This document shows positions 15,495-24,956 of a stretch of 64,000 bases of DNA, piece after piece (the stretch's first letter is position 1; every line of letters begins with the position of its first letter). Position numbers and translations under genes: made by a program. Under the pieces are notes generated by a model. The model made no database searches. It was not told where the DNA came from and saw only the letters and a list, made by a program, of their open reading frames with translations. The DNA is from Bradyrhizobium sp. 132 (GTDB lineage: Bacteria; Pseudomonadota; Alphaproteobacteria; Rhizobiales; Xanthobacteraceae): the NCBI RefSeq assembly GCF_023074185.1, contig NZ_JADPKY010000157.1, positions 62,001 through 126,000 of the forward strand, given 5' to 3'.

Positions 15495-16648
15495 GCGACA
15501 CGGCTTCCTTCGCGCCAGACGCTGCGGACGACGGGAACACTGCCCGCGACGTGCACGCGGATCAGATCGGCGCGCTTGCCGATCGCGACCTCGCCGCGGT
15601 CGGTGAGGCCAACCGCTTCCGCAGGCGCCTTCGTCACGGTGCGAACCGCCGCCGAAAGGCTGATGGCGGGCACGTGCTCAGGCAAATGCAGCGCAGCCAT
15701 CAGAAGGCTCGAGGGAATGTAATCCGACGACAGAATATCGAGCAGGCCTTCGCGGGCGAGATCGACCGCCGCGATGTTGCCGGAGTGCGAGCCGCCGCGC
15801 ACGACGTTCGGGGCGCCCATCAGGATGTCGATGCCGGCCTGGTGCAGGCTGCGCGCGGCCTCCAGCGTGGTCGGGAACTCGGCGACCGAAACGCCATCGC
15901 GCAGGGCGTCCGCGACGTTTTCCTCGGTGGTGTCGTCATGGCTGGCGAGCGGGATCTTGTACTCATGCGCCAGCGCCACGATCTCACGCATGTTGGCTGC
16001 GGCATAAAGCTTCTGATATTCGAAGCGCTTCGCGAACAGCTCGTCGAGCTCGGCATCGGTCTTGCCGCCACCCTTGCCGCGATAATAGTCACGCAGCTTG
16101 ACCTCGTCGCGAAACTGGCGCTGGCCAGGCGTGTGGTCCATCAGCGACATCAAGCGGACGTCAGGACGGTCGATCAGCTCCTTTGCCTCCTCGACCACGC
16201 TCGGCATCGGGATTTCGCAGCGCAGATGCAGGAAGTGGTCGGCACGCAGCAATTTGGCATCGCGCGCGGTCGCGATCGCGGCGGCAAGCACGCCGGCGCG
16301 GCCATCGACTTCTTCAGCGCCGTCCTCGCGCCAGACCCGGAGCGAATCGAACACCGTGGTGATGCCCGATGTCGCGAGCTGGCCGTCATAGGAGACGACG
16401 GCAGCAACCGGATTCCAGAACACTTTTGGCCGTGGCACGTAATGCGCTTCGAGATGGTCGGTGTGGAGCTCGATCAGGCCGGGCATGATCAAATCGCCGC
16501 CGGCATCTTCGGCGCCCGCGGGCGCCCTGCCCTCACCGATCTCGGCAATGCGTCCGTCTGCGAGAGCGAGCCAGCCCTGCTCGATCATCCGTTCCGCCAG
16601 CACGATCCTGGCGTTGGCGATCACGATGTCGTTCGGCTTGGCGTTCAT
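15491..16648 (-). CDS. phnM: Alpha-D-ribose 1-methylphosphonate 5-triphosphate diphosphatase PhnM
   Basis: A 385-residue amidohydrolase. IMPGLIELHTDHLEAHYVPR near residue 55 carries the HxD metal site, then YDGQLATSGITTVFDSL, HLRCEIPMPSVVEE near 145, LMSLMDHTPGQRQF, ASHDDTTEENVADA near 235 and GAPNVVRGGSHSGNIAA near 278. It removes pyrophosphate from ribose 1-phosphonate 5-triphosphate, giving the substrate of the C-P lyase PhnJ. It lies between phnL and phnN, as in the E. coli operon. A second, divergent phnM is at 26621. Confidence 0.93.
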   Translation of the reverse strand: MNAKPNDIVIANARIVLAERMIEQGWLALADGRIAEIGEGRAPAGAEDAGGDLIMPGLIELHTDHLEAHYVPRPKVFWNPVAAVVSYDGQLATSGITTVFDSLRVWREDGAEEVDGRAGVLAAAIATARDAKLLRADHFLHLRCEIPMPSVVEEAKELIDRPDVRLMSLMDHTPGQRQFRDEVKLRDYYRGKGGGKTDAELDELFAKRFEYQKLYAAANMREIVALAHEYKIPLASHDDTTEENVADALRDGVSVAEFPTTLEAARSLHQAGIDILMGAPNVVRGGSHSGNIAAVDLAREGLLDILSSDYIPSSLLMAALHLPEHVPAISLSAAVRTVTKAPAEAVGLTDRGEVAIGKRADLIRVHVAGSVPVVRSVWREGSRVA

Positions 16649-16659
16649 GTCTATTTCCT

Positions 16660-17396
<737 letters not shown>

Positions 17397-17400
<4 letters not shown>

Positions 17401-18209
17401 GGCGGCAGAATCGAGGAGACGAGGAGCTGGGTATAGGGCTCCCGTGGGTCGTCGAGCACCTGGTCGGTGAGGCCGGTCTCGATGACGCGGCCCCCCTTCA
17501 TCACCATCACGCGGTGCGACAGCAACCGCGCGACCGCGAGATCGTGGGTGACGATGATGACGGCGAGACCAAGCTCGGCGACCAGGCTGCGCACGAGGTC
17601 GAGCAGGCGGGCCTGGACAGAAACATCGAGCCCGCCGGTCGGCTCGTCCATGAAGACGAGACGCGGCTCGGTGACGAGGTTGCGGGCGATCTGGAGACGC
17701 TGGCGCATGCCGCCGGAATAGGTGCGCGGCGCATCGTCGATGCGTGCGATGTCGATCTCGACGCGGGTCAGCCAGTCCGACGCGGTATCACGGATACGGC
17801 CGTAGTGATTCCACCCCACCGCCATCAGCCGCTCGCCGACATTGGCGCCGGCCGAGACCGCCATGCGCAGGCCCTGCGCGGGATCCTGGTGCACAAAACC
17901 CCAATCGGTGCGGAACAGGAAGCGCCGCTCGGCCTCGCCCAGCGTGGCAAGATCGCGGGTGACCCCGTCGCGCATCCGGTAGGAGACGTGCCCACCGCTG
18001 GCTGCGAGCTGTCCCGACAGGAGCTGAAGCAGCGTCGATTTGCCCGAGCCGGATTCGCCGACGATCGCCAGCACCTCGCCGGGATAGAGGGCAAAGGACA
18101 CGTCGCGGCAGGCGGCGATACGGCCATAGGATTTGCTGAGAGAGCCGGCAACGAGCAGTGGCTGGTCGGTTTCGCGCATGTCGGGATCAGCCAAGTCTTG
18201 ATCAGCCAT
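17397..18209 (-). CDS. phnK: C-P lyase complex ABC-type ATPase PhnK
   Basis: A 270-residue ABC ATPase with VGESGSGKSTLLQLLSGQL near residue 53, YSGGMRQRLQIARNLVTEPR near 163, LVFMDEPTGGLDVS and a C-terminal TGLTDQVLDDP. DWGFVHQDPAQGLRM is characteristic of PhnK. It binds the PhnGHIJ core and is required for lyase activity. Its start overlaps the end of phnJ by 8 bases. Confidence 0.93.
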
Positions 18210-19092
18210 GTGAACCCGCCTTCTCCTTGTACGGCGCGGCGCTGAGGCTGCCGCGATGGCCGGCGGCCTGGCGGCCCTCGCAATAGTCGGTGTCGGAGCA
18301 GACGAACATGCGCCCGCCCTTGTCGTCGGTCACGATCTCGTCGAGATAGGAATTTTCGGCCGCGCACAGCGCGCAGGGCGCGTTGAAGCGATACGGCTCG
18401 AAGGGATGGTCTTCGAAGTCGAGCGACACGACCTGCGTATAGGGCGGGATCGCATAGATGCGCTTCTCGCGGCCGGCGCCGAACAGTTGCAGCGCCGGGC
18501 AATTGTCCATCTTGGGATTGTCGAATTTCGGCGTCGGCGACGGGTCCATCACGTAGCGCGCGTTGACCTTCACGGGATAGGCGTAAGCCGTCGCGATGTG
18601 GCCGAAGCGAGCGATGTCCTCGTAGAGCTTCACATGCATCAAGCCGTATTCGGCCAGCGCGTGCATGCGCCGCGTCTCGGTCTCACGCGGTTCGAGGAAA
18701 CGCAGCGGCTCCGGAATCGGCACCTGATAGACCAGCACCTGATTCTCGTGCAGCGGCGTCTCCGGGATGCGGTGACGGGTCTGGATCACGGTTGCATCTT
18801 CGGTCGCCGTCGTCGTGGCGACGCTGGCGGTCTTGGCAAAGAACTTTCGGATCGAGATCGCGTTGGTGGTGTCGTCGGAGCCCTGATCGATCACCTTCAG
18901 CACGTCCTGGGGGCCGAGGATCGCAGCGGTCACCTGCACGCCGCCGGTGCCCCAGCCATAAGGCATCGGCATTTCACGGCTGGCGAACGGCACCTGATAG
19001 CCCGGGATCGCGATCGCCTTGAGGATCGCGCGGCGGATCATCCGCTTGGTCTGTTCATCGAGATAGGCAAAATTGTAGGCGGGCGCGTTCAT
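18202..19092 (-). CDS. phnJ: Carbon-phosphorus lyase catalytic subunit PhnJ
   Basis: A 296-residue radical-SAM enzyme that cleaves the C-P bond of 5-phosphoribosyl 1-phosphonates. The four conserved Cys are present at residues 240, 243, 265 and 271 (APCALCAAENSYL; MFVCSDTDYC), with the same spacing as in the E. coli protein. MPMPYGWGTGGVQVT near 42 is the invariant N-terminal block, and YQVPIPEPLRFLEPRE lies near 122. Its start overlaps the phnI stop by 4 bases (ATGA). The gene looks intact and catalytically complete. Confidence 0.96.
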   Translation of the reverse strand: MNAPAYNFAYLDEQTKRMIRRAILKAIAIPGYQVPFASREMPMPYGWGTGGVQVTAAILGPQDVLKVIDQGSDDTTNAISIRKFFAKTASVATTTATEDATVIQTRHRIPETPLHENQVLVYQVPIPEPLRFLEPRETETRRMHALAEYGLMHVKLYEDIARFGHIATAYAYPVKVNARYVMDPSPTPKFDNPKMDNCPALQLFGAGREKRIYAIPPYTQVVSLDFEDHPFEPYRFNAPCALCAAENSYLDEIVTDDKGGRMFVCSDTDYCEGRQAAGHRGSLSAAPYKEKAGSHG

Positions 19093-20192
19093 TCCGCGGC
19101 CTCCTTCATGGCGTCAGGCGCATTGGCCTCTGCGAATTCCTGGCGCAGCTTGCGCAACAGGCCGAGCTCGGACTGGAAGTCGACATAATGCGGCAGCTTC
19201 AGATGCTCGACGAAGCCGGTCGCCTGGACGTTGTCCGAATGCGACATCACGAATTCTTCATCTTGTGCCGGGGCGAGTGCTTCTTCGCCGAGTTCGCGCG
19301 CGCGCAACGCGCGGTCGACCAGCGCCATCGACATGGTCTTGCGCTCGCTCTGGCCGAAGGCGAGGCCATAACCACGGGTGAAGCACGGCGCTTCCGTCGC
19401 GGAGCCCTTGAACTGGTTGACCATCTGGCACTCGGTCAGCTCGATCGAGCCGAGCGGCACGGCGAAGCCGACGTCTTCCGCCGAGAATTCGACCTCGACC
19501 TCGCCGAAGCGGATCTCGCCGGCGAAGGGATGATTGCGGCCGTAGCCGCGCTGGGTGGAATAGCCCATCGCCAGCAGAAAACCTTCGTCGCCACGCGCGA
19601 GATTTTGCAGGCGCAGGTCACGATCCGCGGGAAAATTGAGCGGCTCGCGGGTGAGGTCGCCGACGCTGGCGCCTTCCTCGGCCTGCGGCGAGGATTCGAT
19701 CAGGCCGGCGCGGCCGAGGATGTCGGTCACCCGCGGCGTTGGCGCTGTCGACGCTTCGGCCGTCGCGGGCGCTTCCGGCACAAAACCCTCGGCGAGCGAG
19801 GGATCGAGCAGGCGGTGGGTATAATCGAAGGTCGGCCCGAGGATCTGGCCGCCGGGAATATCCTTGAATGTCGATGACACCCGCCGCTGCACCCGCATCG
19901 CGCCGGTCTCGACCGGCTCGCCGGCGCCGAAGCGCGGCAGCGTGGCGCGGAAGGCGCGGACCAGGAAGATCGCCTCGATCAAATCGCCACGCGCCTGCTT
20001 GATTGCGAGCGCCGCGAGCTCGCGGTCATAGAGCGAGCCTTCGCTCATGACGCGGTCCACGGCGAGGCCAAGCTGCTCCGAGATCTGGTCGAGGGAAATT
20101 TCCGGAACGCTTTGGTCGCCGCGCCGTGCACTGGCGAGCAGGCGATGGGCGTTCTCGATGGCGCGTTCGCCGCCTTTGACTGCGACATACAT
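19089..20192 (-). CDS. phnI: C-P lyase core subunit PhnI
   Basis: A 367-residue PhnI: YVAVKGGERAIENAHRLL at the N-terminus, IKQARGDLIEAIFLVRAFR near 88, RRVSSTFKDIPGGQILGPTF near 125, GYSTQRGYGRNHPFAGEIR near 225, and the C-terminal LPHYVDFQSELGLLRKLR. With PhnG and PhnH it displaces adenine from ATP by phosphonate to make ribose 1-phosphonate 5-triphosphate, and it is the nucleosidase subunit. The phnH stop is 4 bases upstream of its start. Confidence 0.95.
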   Translation of the reverse strand: MYVAVKGGERAIENAHRLLASARRGDQSVPEISLDQISEQLGLAVDRVMSEGSLYDRELAALAIKQARGDLIEAIFLVRAFRATLPRFGAGEPVETGAMRVQRRVSSTFKDIPGGQILGPTFDYTHRLLDPSLAEGFVPEAPATAEASTAPTPRVTDILGRAGLIESSPQAEEGASVGDLTREPLNFPADRDLRLQNLARGDEGFLLAMGYSTQRGYGRNHPFAGEIRFGEVEVEFSAEDVGFAVPLGSIELTECQMVNQFKGSATEAPCFTRGYGLAFGQSERKTMSMALVDRALRARELGEEALAPAQDEEFVMSHSDNVQATGFVEHLKLPHYVDFQSELGLLRKLRQEFAEANAPDAMKEAAE

Positions 20193-20196
20193 GCGG

Positions 20197-20805
20197 CTAG
20201 CTTCCTTTGTTCACGACACGCGTGGTGCGGGGGATCGCAACCACGGCGTCCTCGGCGACCAGCACCACATCGGTGCCGCGCGGAAACAGCGTCTCGTTGA
20301 CACGCAGGCGCTCGAACAGGTCGAACGGCCTGATCGAGGCCTGGAGCGTCGCGACACCGTCGATGCCGGGGCCGCGCAGCTCGAAGCTGCGCCCTGAGTC
20401 CAGGCTCTCGACCTGAAGGATCAATGTGGTCGAACGATCCGGATATTCGCTAGTGCCGAGCGCGAAGCGCTCGAGCGAAGGCAGCGCTCCGCCGTCGCTG
20501 ATCAGCGCGAAGCCTGCGATCGAGGAATCCTGCACCACCGGCGCGCCGGTGTGGAACTTCAGCCATTTTGCCACGTCGGTGCTTTCCGACATGCGCGCAT
20601 CGAGCCAGAGCGGCGTGTCGTGGTCGAACAGAGTCAGCGCGATCGCGGCGGTGCCGCGCATCATTATATGAGGCGCTCCTGATGTCCGCACGATGCGCTG
20701 GACCGACCCCGGCCGCGCCATCGCGTCCATGACCGAACGAAAGGTCGATTGCGCCGACAGCACCTTGTCGGCGAACCCCGGCGGCAGTTCCGCAATCGTG
20801 GTCAT
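20197..20805 (-). CDS. phnH: C-P lyase core subunit PhnH
   Basis: A 202-residue PhnH: LPPGFADKVLSAQSTFRSVM, DAMARPGSVQRI near 34, ALTLFDHDTPLWLD near 62, LPSLERFALGTSEYPDRSTT near 115 and ELRGPGIDG near 146. These match the PhnH fold (a PLP-transferase-like protein without PLP). The start at 20805 fits family length; GAGATC precedes it and the phnG stop is 4 bases upstream. An open frame continuing further upstream is antisense-like and is not part of the gene. Confidence 0.94.
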   Translation of the reverse strand: MTTIAELPPGFADKVLSAQSTFRSVMDAMARPGSVQRIVRTSGAPHIMMRGTAAIALTLFDHDTPLWLDARMSESTDVAKWLKFHTGAPVVQDSSIAGFALISDGGALPSLERFALGTSEYPDRSTTLILQVESLDSGRSFELRGPGIDGVATLQASIRPFDLFERLRVNETLFPRGTDVVLVAEDAVVAIPRTTRVVNKGS

Positions 20806-20809
20806 GATC

Positions 20810-21274
20810 TCACCCTTCACCGCGCACCATGGTGTAGAAATCAACCTTCGTCGCGGCGGTCTCGGCCGCCGCCTGCTTGCGCCTGACCATAAGCTGCTCA
20901 CGCAACGGCGCGATAATTTCCCGCTCCACCGCTCCGCCGAAATCGCTGGACTGCACCAGCGCATCGCACAGCGCGATCAGCCGCGCCTTCTCACCGTCGC
21001 GACCGAGCGTGTAACCGAAACCGACCTCGCCGCTCGCGAGCCTGATCGCGGCGCGCGACACCGTCGCTTCGCCGAGATTGAACGGCGCACCGTCGCCGCC
21101 GACCCGGCCGCGCAGCATGACGAGGCCATTTTCCGGCGCACGCAAATCCTGATGCGCCGGCAGGGCGAGAGCGCGGAGGCGAGCGGCGATCTCGCCCGCC
21201 TCCGCGTGCGCCAGCACGGCCATTGCGGCCTTGCGCCGGGCTTGCTGATTGTTGTGCTGGGTCACCAAATCCAC
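20810..21274 (-). CDS. phnG: C-P lyase core subunit PhnG
   Basis: A 154-residue PhnG: RRKAAMAVLAHAEAGEIAAR at the N-terminus, LRAPENGLVMLRGRVGGDGA near 45, FNLGEATVSRAAIRLASGEV near 65 and GYTLGRDGEKARLIALCDAL. It is the first gene of the minus-strand phn operon. The 120-base gap to the divergent phnF contains a palindrome and a Pho box placed for its promoter. Confidence 0.94.
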   Translation of the reverse strand: MDLVTQHNNQQARRKAAMAVLAHAEAGEIAARLRALALPAHQDLRAPENGLVMLRGRVGGDGAPFNLGEATVSRAAIRLASGEVGFGYTLGRDGEKARLIALCDALVQSSDFGGAVEREIIAPLREQLMVRRKQAAAETAATKVDFYTMVRGEG

Positions 21275-21302
21275 CGAACCTGTTTGCCGAACTTGCCGAA
21301 TC

Positions 21303-21330
21303 CAAGTTGTCTATGATACTAGACAACTTG
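21303..21330. promoter_or_regulatory. Palindromic operator between phnG and phnF, probable PhnF site
   Basis: CAAGTTGTCTA - TGATAC - TAGACAACTTG: an 11-base perfect inverted repeat. Read toward phnG, the stretch TATCAA just upstream of the palindrome could serve as the -10 element downstream of the Pho box, so a bound GntR-type repressor would block initiation. PhnF is encoded next to it. Confidence 0.75.
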
Positions 21331-21343
21331 ATACCGGAGCGCC

Positions 21344-21361
21344 ATGACTGTTTCGTGACAA
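21344..21361 (-). promoter_or_regulatory. Pho box upstream of phnGHIJKLMN
   Basis: On the minus strand TTGTCAC-GAAA-CAGTCAT matches the PhoB direct-repeat consensus CTGTCAT-N4-CTGTCAT at 11 of 14 defined positions, with exact 11-base periodicity, pointing at phnG. It is followed about 10 bases on by TATCAA as a possible -10. Confidence 0.7.
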
Positions 21362-21393
21362 GGGCGTGATTTCTGGAGTAGCTTCCCGGCCAC

Positions 21394-22122
21394 ATGAGCA
21401 TGCAGGATACAGCCTCCTCCGGCGTCGCCTTGTGGCGCCTCGTTGCCGACGGCATCGAGCGCGGCATCGCCGACGGCCGCTTTGTGGCCGGCGACAAGCT
21501 GCCGGGCGAGATGGAGATCGCTGAAACCTATCGCGTGAACCGCCACACAGTGCGGCGCGCGCTGGCCGCGCTTGCCGAGCGCGGCATCGTGCGGGCCGAG
21601 CGTGGCAGCGGAACCTATGTCGAGGCGCAGAAGCTCGCCTATCCGCTGCGCTCGCGGACCCGCTTCTCCGAGATCGTCGGCGCGGACGGTCGCGAACCGC
21701 ATGGCCGGTTGATCGAGGCGTCCGATGATGCCGCGACCCGCGAACTCGCGCGGGAACTTGGATTGAAGGCCGGCGCACCACTGGTGCGGATCGAGGCGAT
21801 GCGCCTCGCCGACCGCACGCCGATCTGCGTCTCCACCACTTGGCTGTCGGCGGAATTGTTTCCGGGGGCGGGCAATGTATTCGCCGCGACGCGCTCGATG
21901 ACGAAACTGCTCGAGCATTACGGCGTCCGCGACTATCGTCGCGGCGCGACCCGCATCACCGCCGGCATCGTCGACGCAACCGACGCCGCACGGCTCGATC
22001 TGGCGCTGGGACGGCCGATTCTGGTGGTCGACGCGACCGACCATGACCTCGACGGCAAGCCGCTGGTCACCAAGCATTCGCGCTTCGCCGCGGAGCGGGT
22101 GGAATTTTTGGTGGAGTCGTAG
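21394..22122 (+). CDS. phnF: GntR/HutC-family phosphonate regulator PhnF
   Basis: A 242-residue regulator. The winged helix (residues 8-76) has LVADGIERGIADGRFVAGDK, LPGEMEIAETYRVNRHTVRR and RGIVRAERGSGTYVE; the UTRA/chorismate-lyase-like effector domain (about 85-240) has RFSEIV, RIEAMRLADRTPICVSTTWL and ATDHDLDGKPLVTKHSRFAA. PhnF proteins repress phosphonate genes. It is divergent from phnG and shares the palindrome in the gap, so it is probably autoregulatory and represses the C-P lyase operon. Confidence 0.93.
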   Translation: MSMQDTASSGVALWRLVADGIERGIADGRFVAGDKLPGEMEIAETYRVNRHTVRRALAALAERGIVRAERGSGTYVEAQKLAYPLRSRTRFSEIVGADGREPHGRLIEASDDAATRELARELGLKAGAPLVRIEAMRLADRTPICVSTTWLSAELFPGAGNVFAATRSMTKLLEHYGVRDYRRGATRITAGIVDATDAARLDLALGRPILVVDATDHDLDGKPLVTKHSRFAAERVEFLVES

Positions 22123-22154
22123 CAACCATGAAATGGAGGCTACGGTGTCTGCGA

Positions 22155-23003
22155 TTAAGCCACCGCCCTTCGCCCGATGATGGCGAAGCGGAGTTTTCCC
22201 GAGACGAAATCGATCGCGGCGACCGCGACCAGAATCATCAGGATCAGGAACGACACCTTCTGCCATTCCAGCACGCGGATCTGCTCGGCGAGCTGGAGCC
22301 CGATGCCGCCGGCGCCGACGATGCCGATGATGGTGGCCGAGCGCGTATTCGACTCGATGAAATAGAGCACCTGACCGGCGATCACCGGCAGGACCTGCGG
22401 CAACAAACCGAAACGGATCTCGTGCAGCGCACTGCCGCCGGACGCGCGGATGCCTTCGACCTGCTTCTGGTCGGCGCCCTCGATCGCCTCCGAGAACAAT
22501 TTTCCGAAGGCGCCGAAATCGGACACGGCTATGGCGAGCACGCCGGCAAACGGGCCGAGCCCGACCACGTTGATCCACACCAGCGCCCAGATCAGGGTAT
22601 CGACGCCGCGAATCGAATCCAGGAAACGTCGCACCGGGAAGCGCAGAATGCTCGACGGCACCACGTTGCGGGCGGCCAACAGGCTGACCGGAAGCGCGAA
22701 CACGGCCGCAAGCGTCGTGCCGAGCAGCGCGATCGACAGCGTCTCGCCCAGCGCCTTCAGATAGATCGGCAGCGACGAGCCGGGATCCGGCGGGATCATC
22801 ATCAGGCTGATCCAGCCGAGCTGGTTCAGCCCTGCGAAAAACCGCGACGGCGAGAAATCGAGATCGACGAGGCCGTAGACCAGGATCGCGAACGCCGCGA
22901 CGATCATCGCCGGCATCGCAAGCCGCGCCGAGGCCGGCCGGTCGAACATTTCAGGATAGCGCGCGCGAAGCGCTACGGTGTCGATCTCCTGCCGCCCCGT
23001 CAC
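22155..23003 (-). CDS. phnE2: Phosphonate ABC transporter permease PhnE (second copy)
   Basis: A 282-residue inner-membrane permease of the PhnE family: LGETLSIALLGTTLAAVFAL near residue 87, DSIRGVDTLIWALVWINVVG near 130, and the EAA loop EAIEGADQKQVEGIRASGGS near 170, then TRSATIIGIVGAGGIGLQLA. The start is GTG at 23003, overlapping the TGA of the upstream permease (GTGA), which shows coupling; the much longer open frame upstream is a shadow of that gene. Two PhnE subunits presumably form a heterodimer with PhnC. Confidence 0.92.
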   Translation of the reverse strand: MTGRQEIDTVALRARYPEMFDRPASARLAMPAMIVAAFAILVYGLVDLDFSPSRFFAGLNQLGWISLMMIPPDPGSSLPIYLKALGETLSIALLGTTLAAVFALPVSLLAARNVVPSSILRFPVRRFLDSIRGVDTLIWALVWINVVGLGPFAGVLAIAVSDFGAFGKLFSEAIEGADQKQVEGIRASGGSALHEIRFGLLPQVLPVIAGQVLYFIESNTRSATIIGIVGAGGIGLQLAEQIRVLEWQKVSFLILMILVAVAAIDFVSGKLRFAIIGRRAVA

Positions 23004-23884
23004 GTCCGCGTCTCCCTGCCGAACAGCCGGCCGCGCAGCCAGCCGGTGCTGATGTCGATGACGAAGACCGTGACGATGATGGTGAGCAGGATCGCGCTGA
23101 CGTCCGAGTAATAGAACTTGCGGATGGCGACGACGAGCTCCTGGCCGATGCCGCCGGCGCCGACGAAACCCATCACCGAGGCTTCCCGGACATTGACCTC
23201 GAAGCGCAGCAGCGCGTAGCTGGCATAGCCCGCGGTCACCTGCGGCACGACGGCAAAGCGCATGCAGGAGAGCCAGCTCGCACCGGTCGAGCGAATGCCT
23301 TCGACCGGCTTCATGTCGGCGTTCTCGACGATCTCCGAGAACAGTTTTCCGAGCGCGCCGGTGGAGTGGATCGCGATCGCGAGCACGCCGGCCATCGGCC
23401 CGAGCCCGAAGGCGATCACGAAGATCAGAGCGAAGACGATACCGGGCACGGTGCGGGCGAATTCGAGCAGGCGGCGCACCGTGAAGCGCAGCCAGGGCGA
23501 CGGCGAGGTGTTTTCGGCCGCGAAGAAGTTGAGCGCGAAAGCGAACGTTGCACCGATCAGCGTGCCTACATAGGAGATCAACAGCGTCTCGCCGAGCATC
23601 CTCAGCCATTTGCGCCAGCCCCACAGCCACTCGCCGACATCGGTCCAAACCCGCTGGCCATTGTCGAGCGCGAAGATGCGGTCGAAATAGCTGAGGAAGT
23701 TACCGTAATGGGCGAAGAGGGTGCGCAGGTTCACTTCCGCGCCGATCGCGGCGAGAAACAGTGCTGCAGCGAAGATCACGGCTCCAAACAGGAGTCGCAG
23801 CCGCTTGCGCGCGACCGCCTGGCGATAGGCGGCGTTGAGCACGGCGAGCTGCTGCTCGGGGAGGATCGAAACCGCGACGGTCAT
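23000..23884 (-). CDS. phnE1: Phosphonate ABC transporter permease PhnE (first copy)
   Basis: A 294-residue permease: cytoplasmic N-terminal region to about 30, first membrane helix LLFGAVIFAAALFLAAIGAE, then MLGETLLISYVGTLIGATFA, RTVPGIVFALIFVIAFGLGP near 145, EAA motif EIVENADMKPVEGIRSTGAS near 185 and VREASVMGFVGAGGIGQELV. It is paralogous to the next permease; the ABC importer carries phosphonates in for C-P lyase. The gap to phnD holds a strong hairpin. Confidence 0.92.
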   Translation of the reverse strand: MTVAVSILPEQQLAVLNAAYRQAVARKRLRLLFGAVIFAAALFLAAIGAEVNLRTLFAHYGNFLSYFDRIFALDNGQRVWTDVGEWLWGWRKWLRMLGETLLISYVGTLIGATFAFALNFFAAENTSPSPWLRFTVRRLLEFARTVPGIVFALIFVIAFGLGPMAGVLAIAIHSTGALGKLFSEIVENADMKPVEGIRSTGASWLSCMRFAVVPQVTAGYASYALLRFEVNVREASVMGFVGAGGIGQELVVAIRKFYYSDVSAILLTIIVTVFVIDISTGWLRGRLFGRETRT

Positions 23885-23916
23885 CTGGCCAGGAAAAATG
23901 GTCGATCAAAGAGAAA

Positions 23917-23940
23917 GAGCCGGGTCCATCGACCCGGCTC
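23917..23940 (-). terminator. Hairpin between phnD and phnE1, partial terminator
   Basis: A perfect 10-base stem (GAGCCGGGTC/GACCCGGCTC) with a 4-base loop lies in the 75-base gap between phnD and phnE1. On the transcribed (minus) strand it is followed by TTTCTCTTT, giving an intrinsic-terminator-like structure. As phnE1 has no separate promoter visible, partial termination would make more binding protein than permease. Confidence 0.7.
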
Positions 23941-23959
23941 CAATGCCATCATCCTGAAA

Positions 23960-24895
23960 TCAGGACGCCTTCTTCTTACGCAGTGCATCGACGAACTTGA
24001 TCAGCTCGATCGTGCCATCCCAGTCCTTGGTGGTGGCGGGATGAAAACCCTTCTTCTGGCCATCCTGGAGGCGATCGAAGGCCGCCTTGTCCTTGGCGGG
24101 CGCGTCGAAGAACGCCTTTGCGATGGCCGCCTTCGCCTCTTCCGGCAGGTCCGAATTGTAGGCGTAGGGGCCGTTGATGATCGGGTCCGACTTGTGGATG
24201 ATGCGGAAATCGTCCTTCTTCATCGGCGGACCGTCGGCATTCTTCAACATGCCCTTGGTCAGCATCTGCGCCAGCGTCGAATCGTCATCGCTGGTCCACT
24301 GGTTGGCCGCAACGTCGACGGTGCCCTGCGCGAGCGCCAGGATCGCATTCTCATGGCTGCCGGTGAAGACGACCTTGCCGAAATAGGTGTCGGCGTCCGC
24401 GATGCCCATCTTGTCGAGCTCGAAGCGCGGCACGTTGTTGCCGGAGGTCGAGTTCGGATCGACGAGGCCAAGGTTCTTGCCCTTGAGCTGATCGACGCTC
24501 TTGTAGGGGCTGTTCGCCTTGACGAAGAACACCGAGTAGTAGCCGGTCGAGCCGTCCGCGTTGATGTCGTTGGCGAAGGCGTCGGTCTTGACGCCGGTCA
24601 GGCGGGCGCGGGCGAACGAGGCCGAGCCATAGCTCGCGATATGGATGTTGCCGGCGCGCTGGCCTTCGATGACGGCGGCGTAGTCGTTGGCGATGCGCAG
24701 CGTGACCTTCACGCCCAGCTCCTTGGAGAGATAGTTCATGAACGGCGCCCAGCGCTCGGTAACGCCCGAGGCGTTTTCCGCCGGAATGACCGCGAAGGTC
24801 AGTTCGGGATATTTGGCTTTCCAGTCGTCGGCGGAGGCTGAGGTCGTGAACGCGAGCGCGGCGGCGCCGGCAAGAACTAGTCTACGAGTGATCAT
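23960..24895 (-). CDS. phnD: Phosphonate ABC transporter substrate-binding protein PhnD
   Basis: A 311-residue periplasmic protein with a signal peptide of about 22 residues (TRRLVLAGAAALAFTTSASA). YPELTFAVIPAENASGVTER, NDYAAVIEGQRAGNIHIASY, SASFARARL, LVDPNSTSGNNVPRFELDKM and GTVDVAANQWTSDDDS are the PhnD ligand-binding signature. It captures alkyl- or aminoalkylphosphonates. The ATG at 24895 is preferred over upstream frame because the signal begins there. It follows phnC by 60 bases. Confidence 0.94.
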   Translation of the reverse strand: MITRRLVLAGAAALAFTTSASADDWKAKYPELTFAVIPAENASGVTERWAPFMNYLSKELGVKVTLRIANDYAAVIEGQRAGNIHIASYGSASFARARLTGVKTDAFANDINADGSTGYYSVFFVKANSPYKSVDQLKGKNLGLVDPNSTSGNNVPRFELDKMGIADADTYFGKVVFTGSHENAILALAQGTVDVAANQWTSDDDSTLAQMLTKGMLKNADGPPMKKDDFRIIHKSDPIINGPYAYNSDLPEEAKAAIAKAFFDAPAKDKAAFDRLQDGQKKGFHPATTKDWDGTIELIKFVDALRKKKAS

Positions 24896-24956
24896 GATAG
24901 CCTCTTCATCGGTTGGGGTCGGTTGACGCAAGAACTGAAAACAAAACAAGCGCGGC

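Noticed and set aside
22155..23648. A 497-residue permease gene extending upstream of phnE2
   Set aside because: The extra N-terminal 215 residues are an out-of-frame reading of phnE1; the GTG at 23003 overlapping the phnE1 stop and family length fix the true start.
23366..24841. Plus-strand open frame of 491 codons opposite phnE1 and phnD
   Set aside because: Shadow of phnE1/phnD: no family resemblance, biased composition, and the opposite strand has unmistakable PhnE and PhnD motifs.
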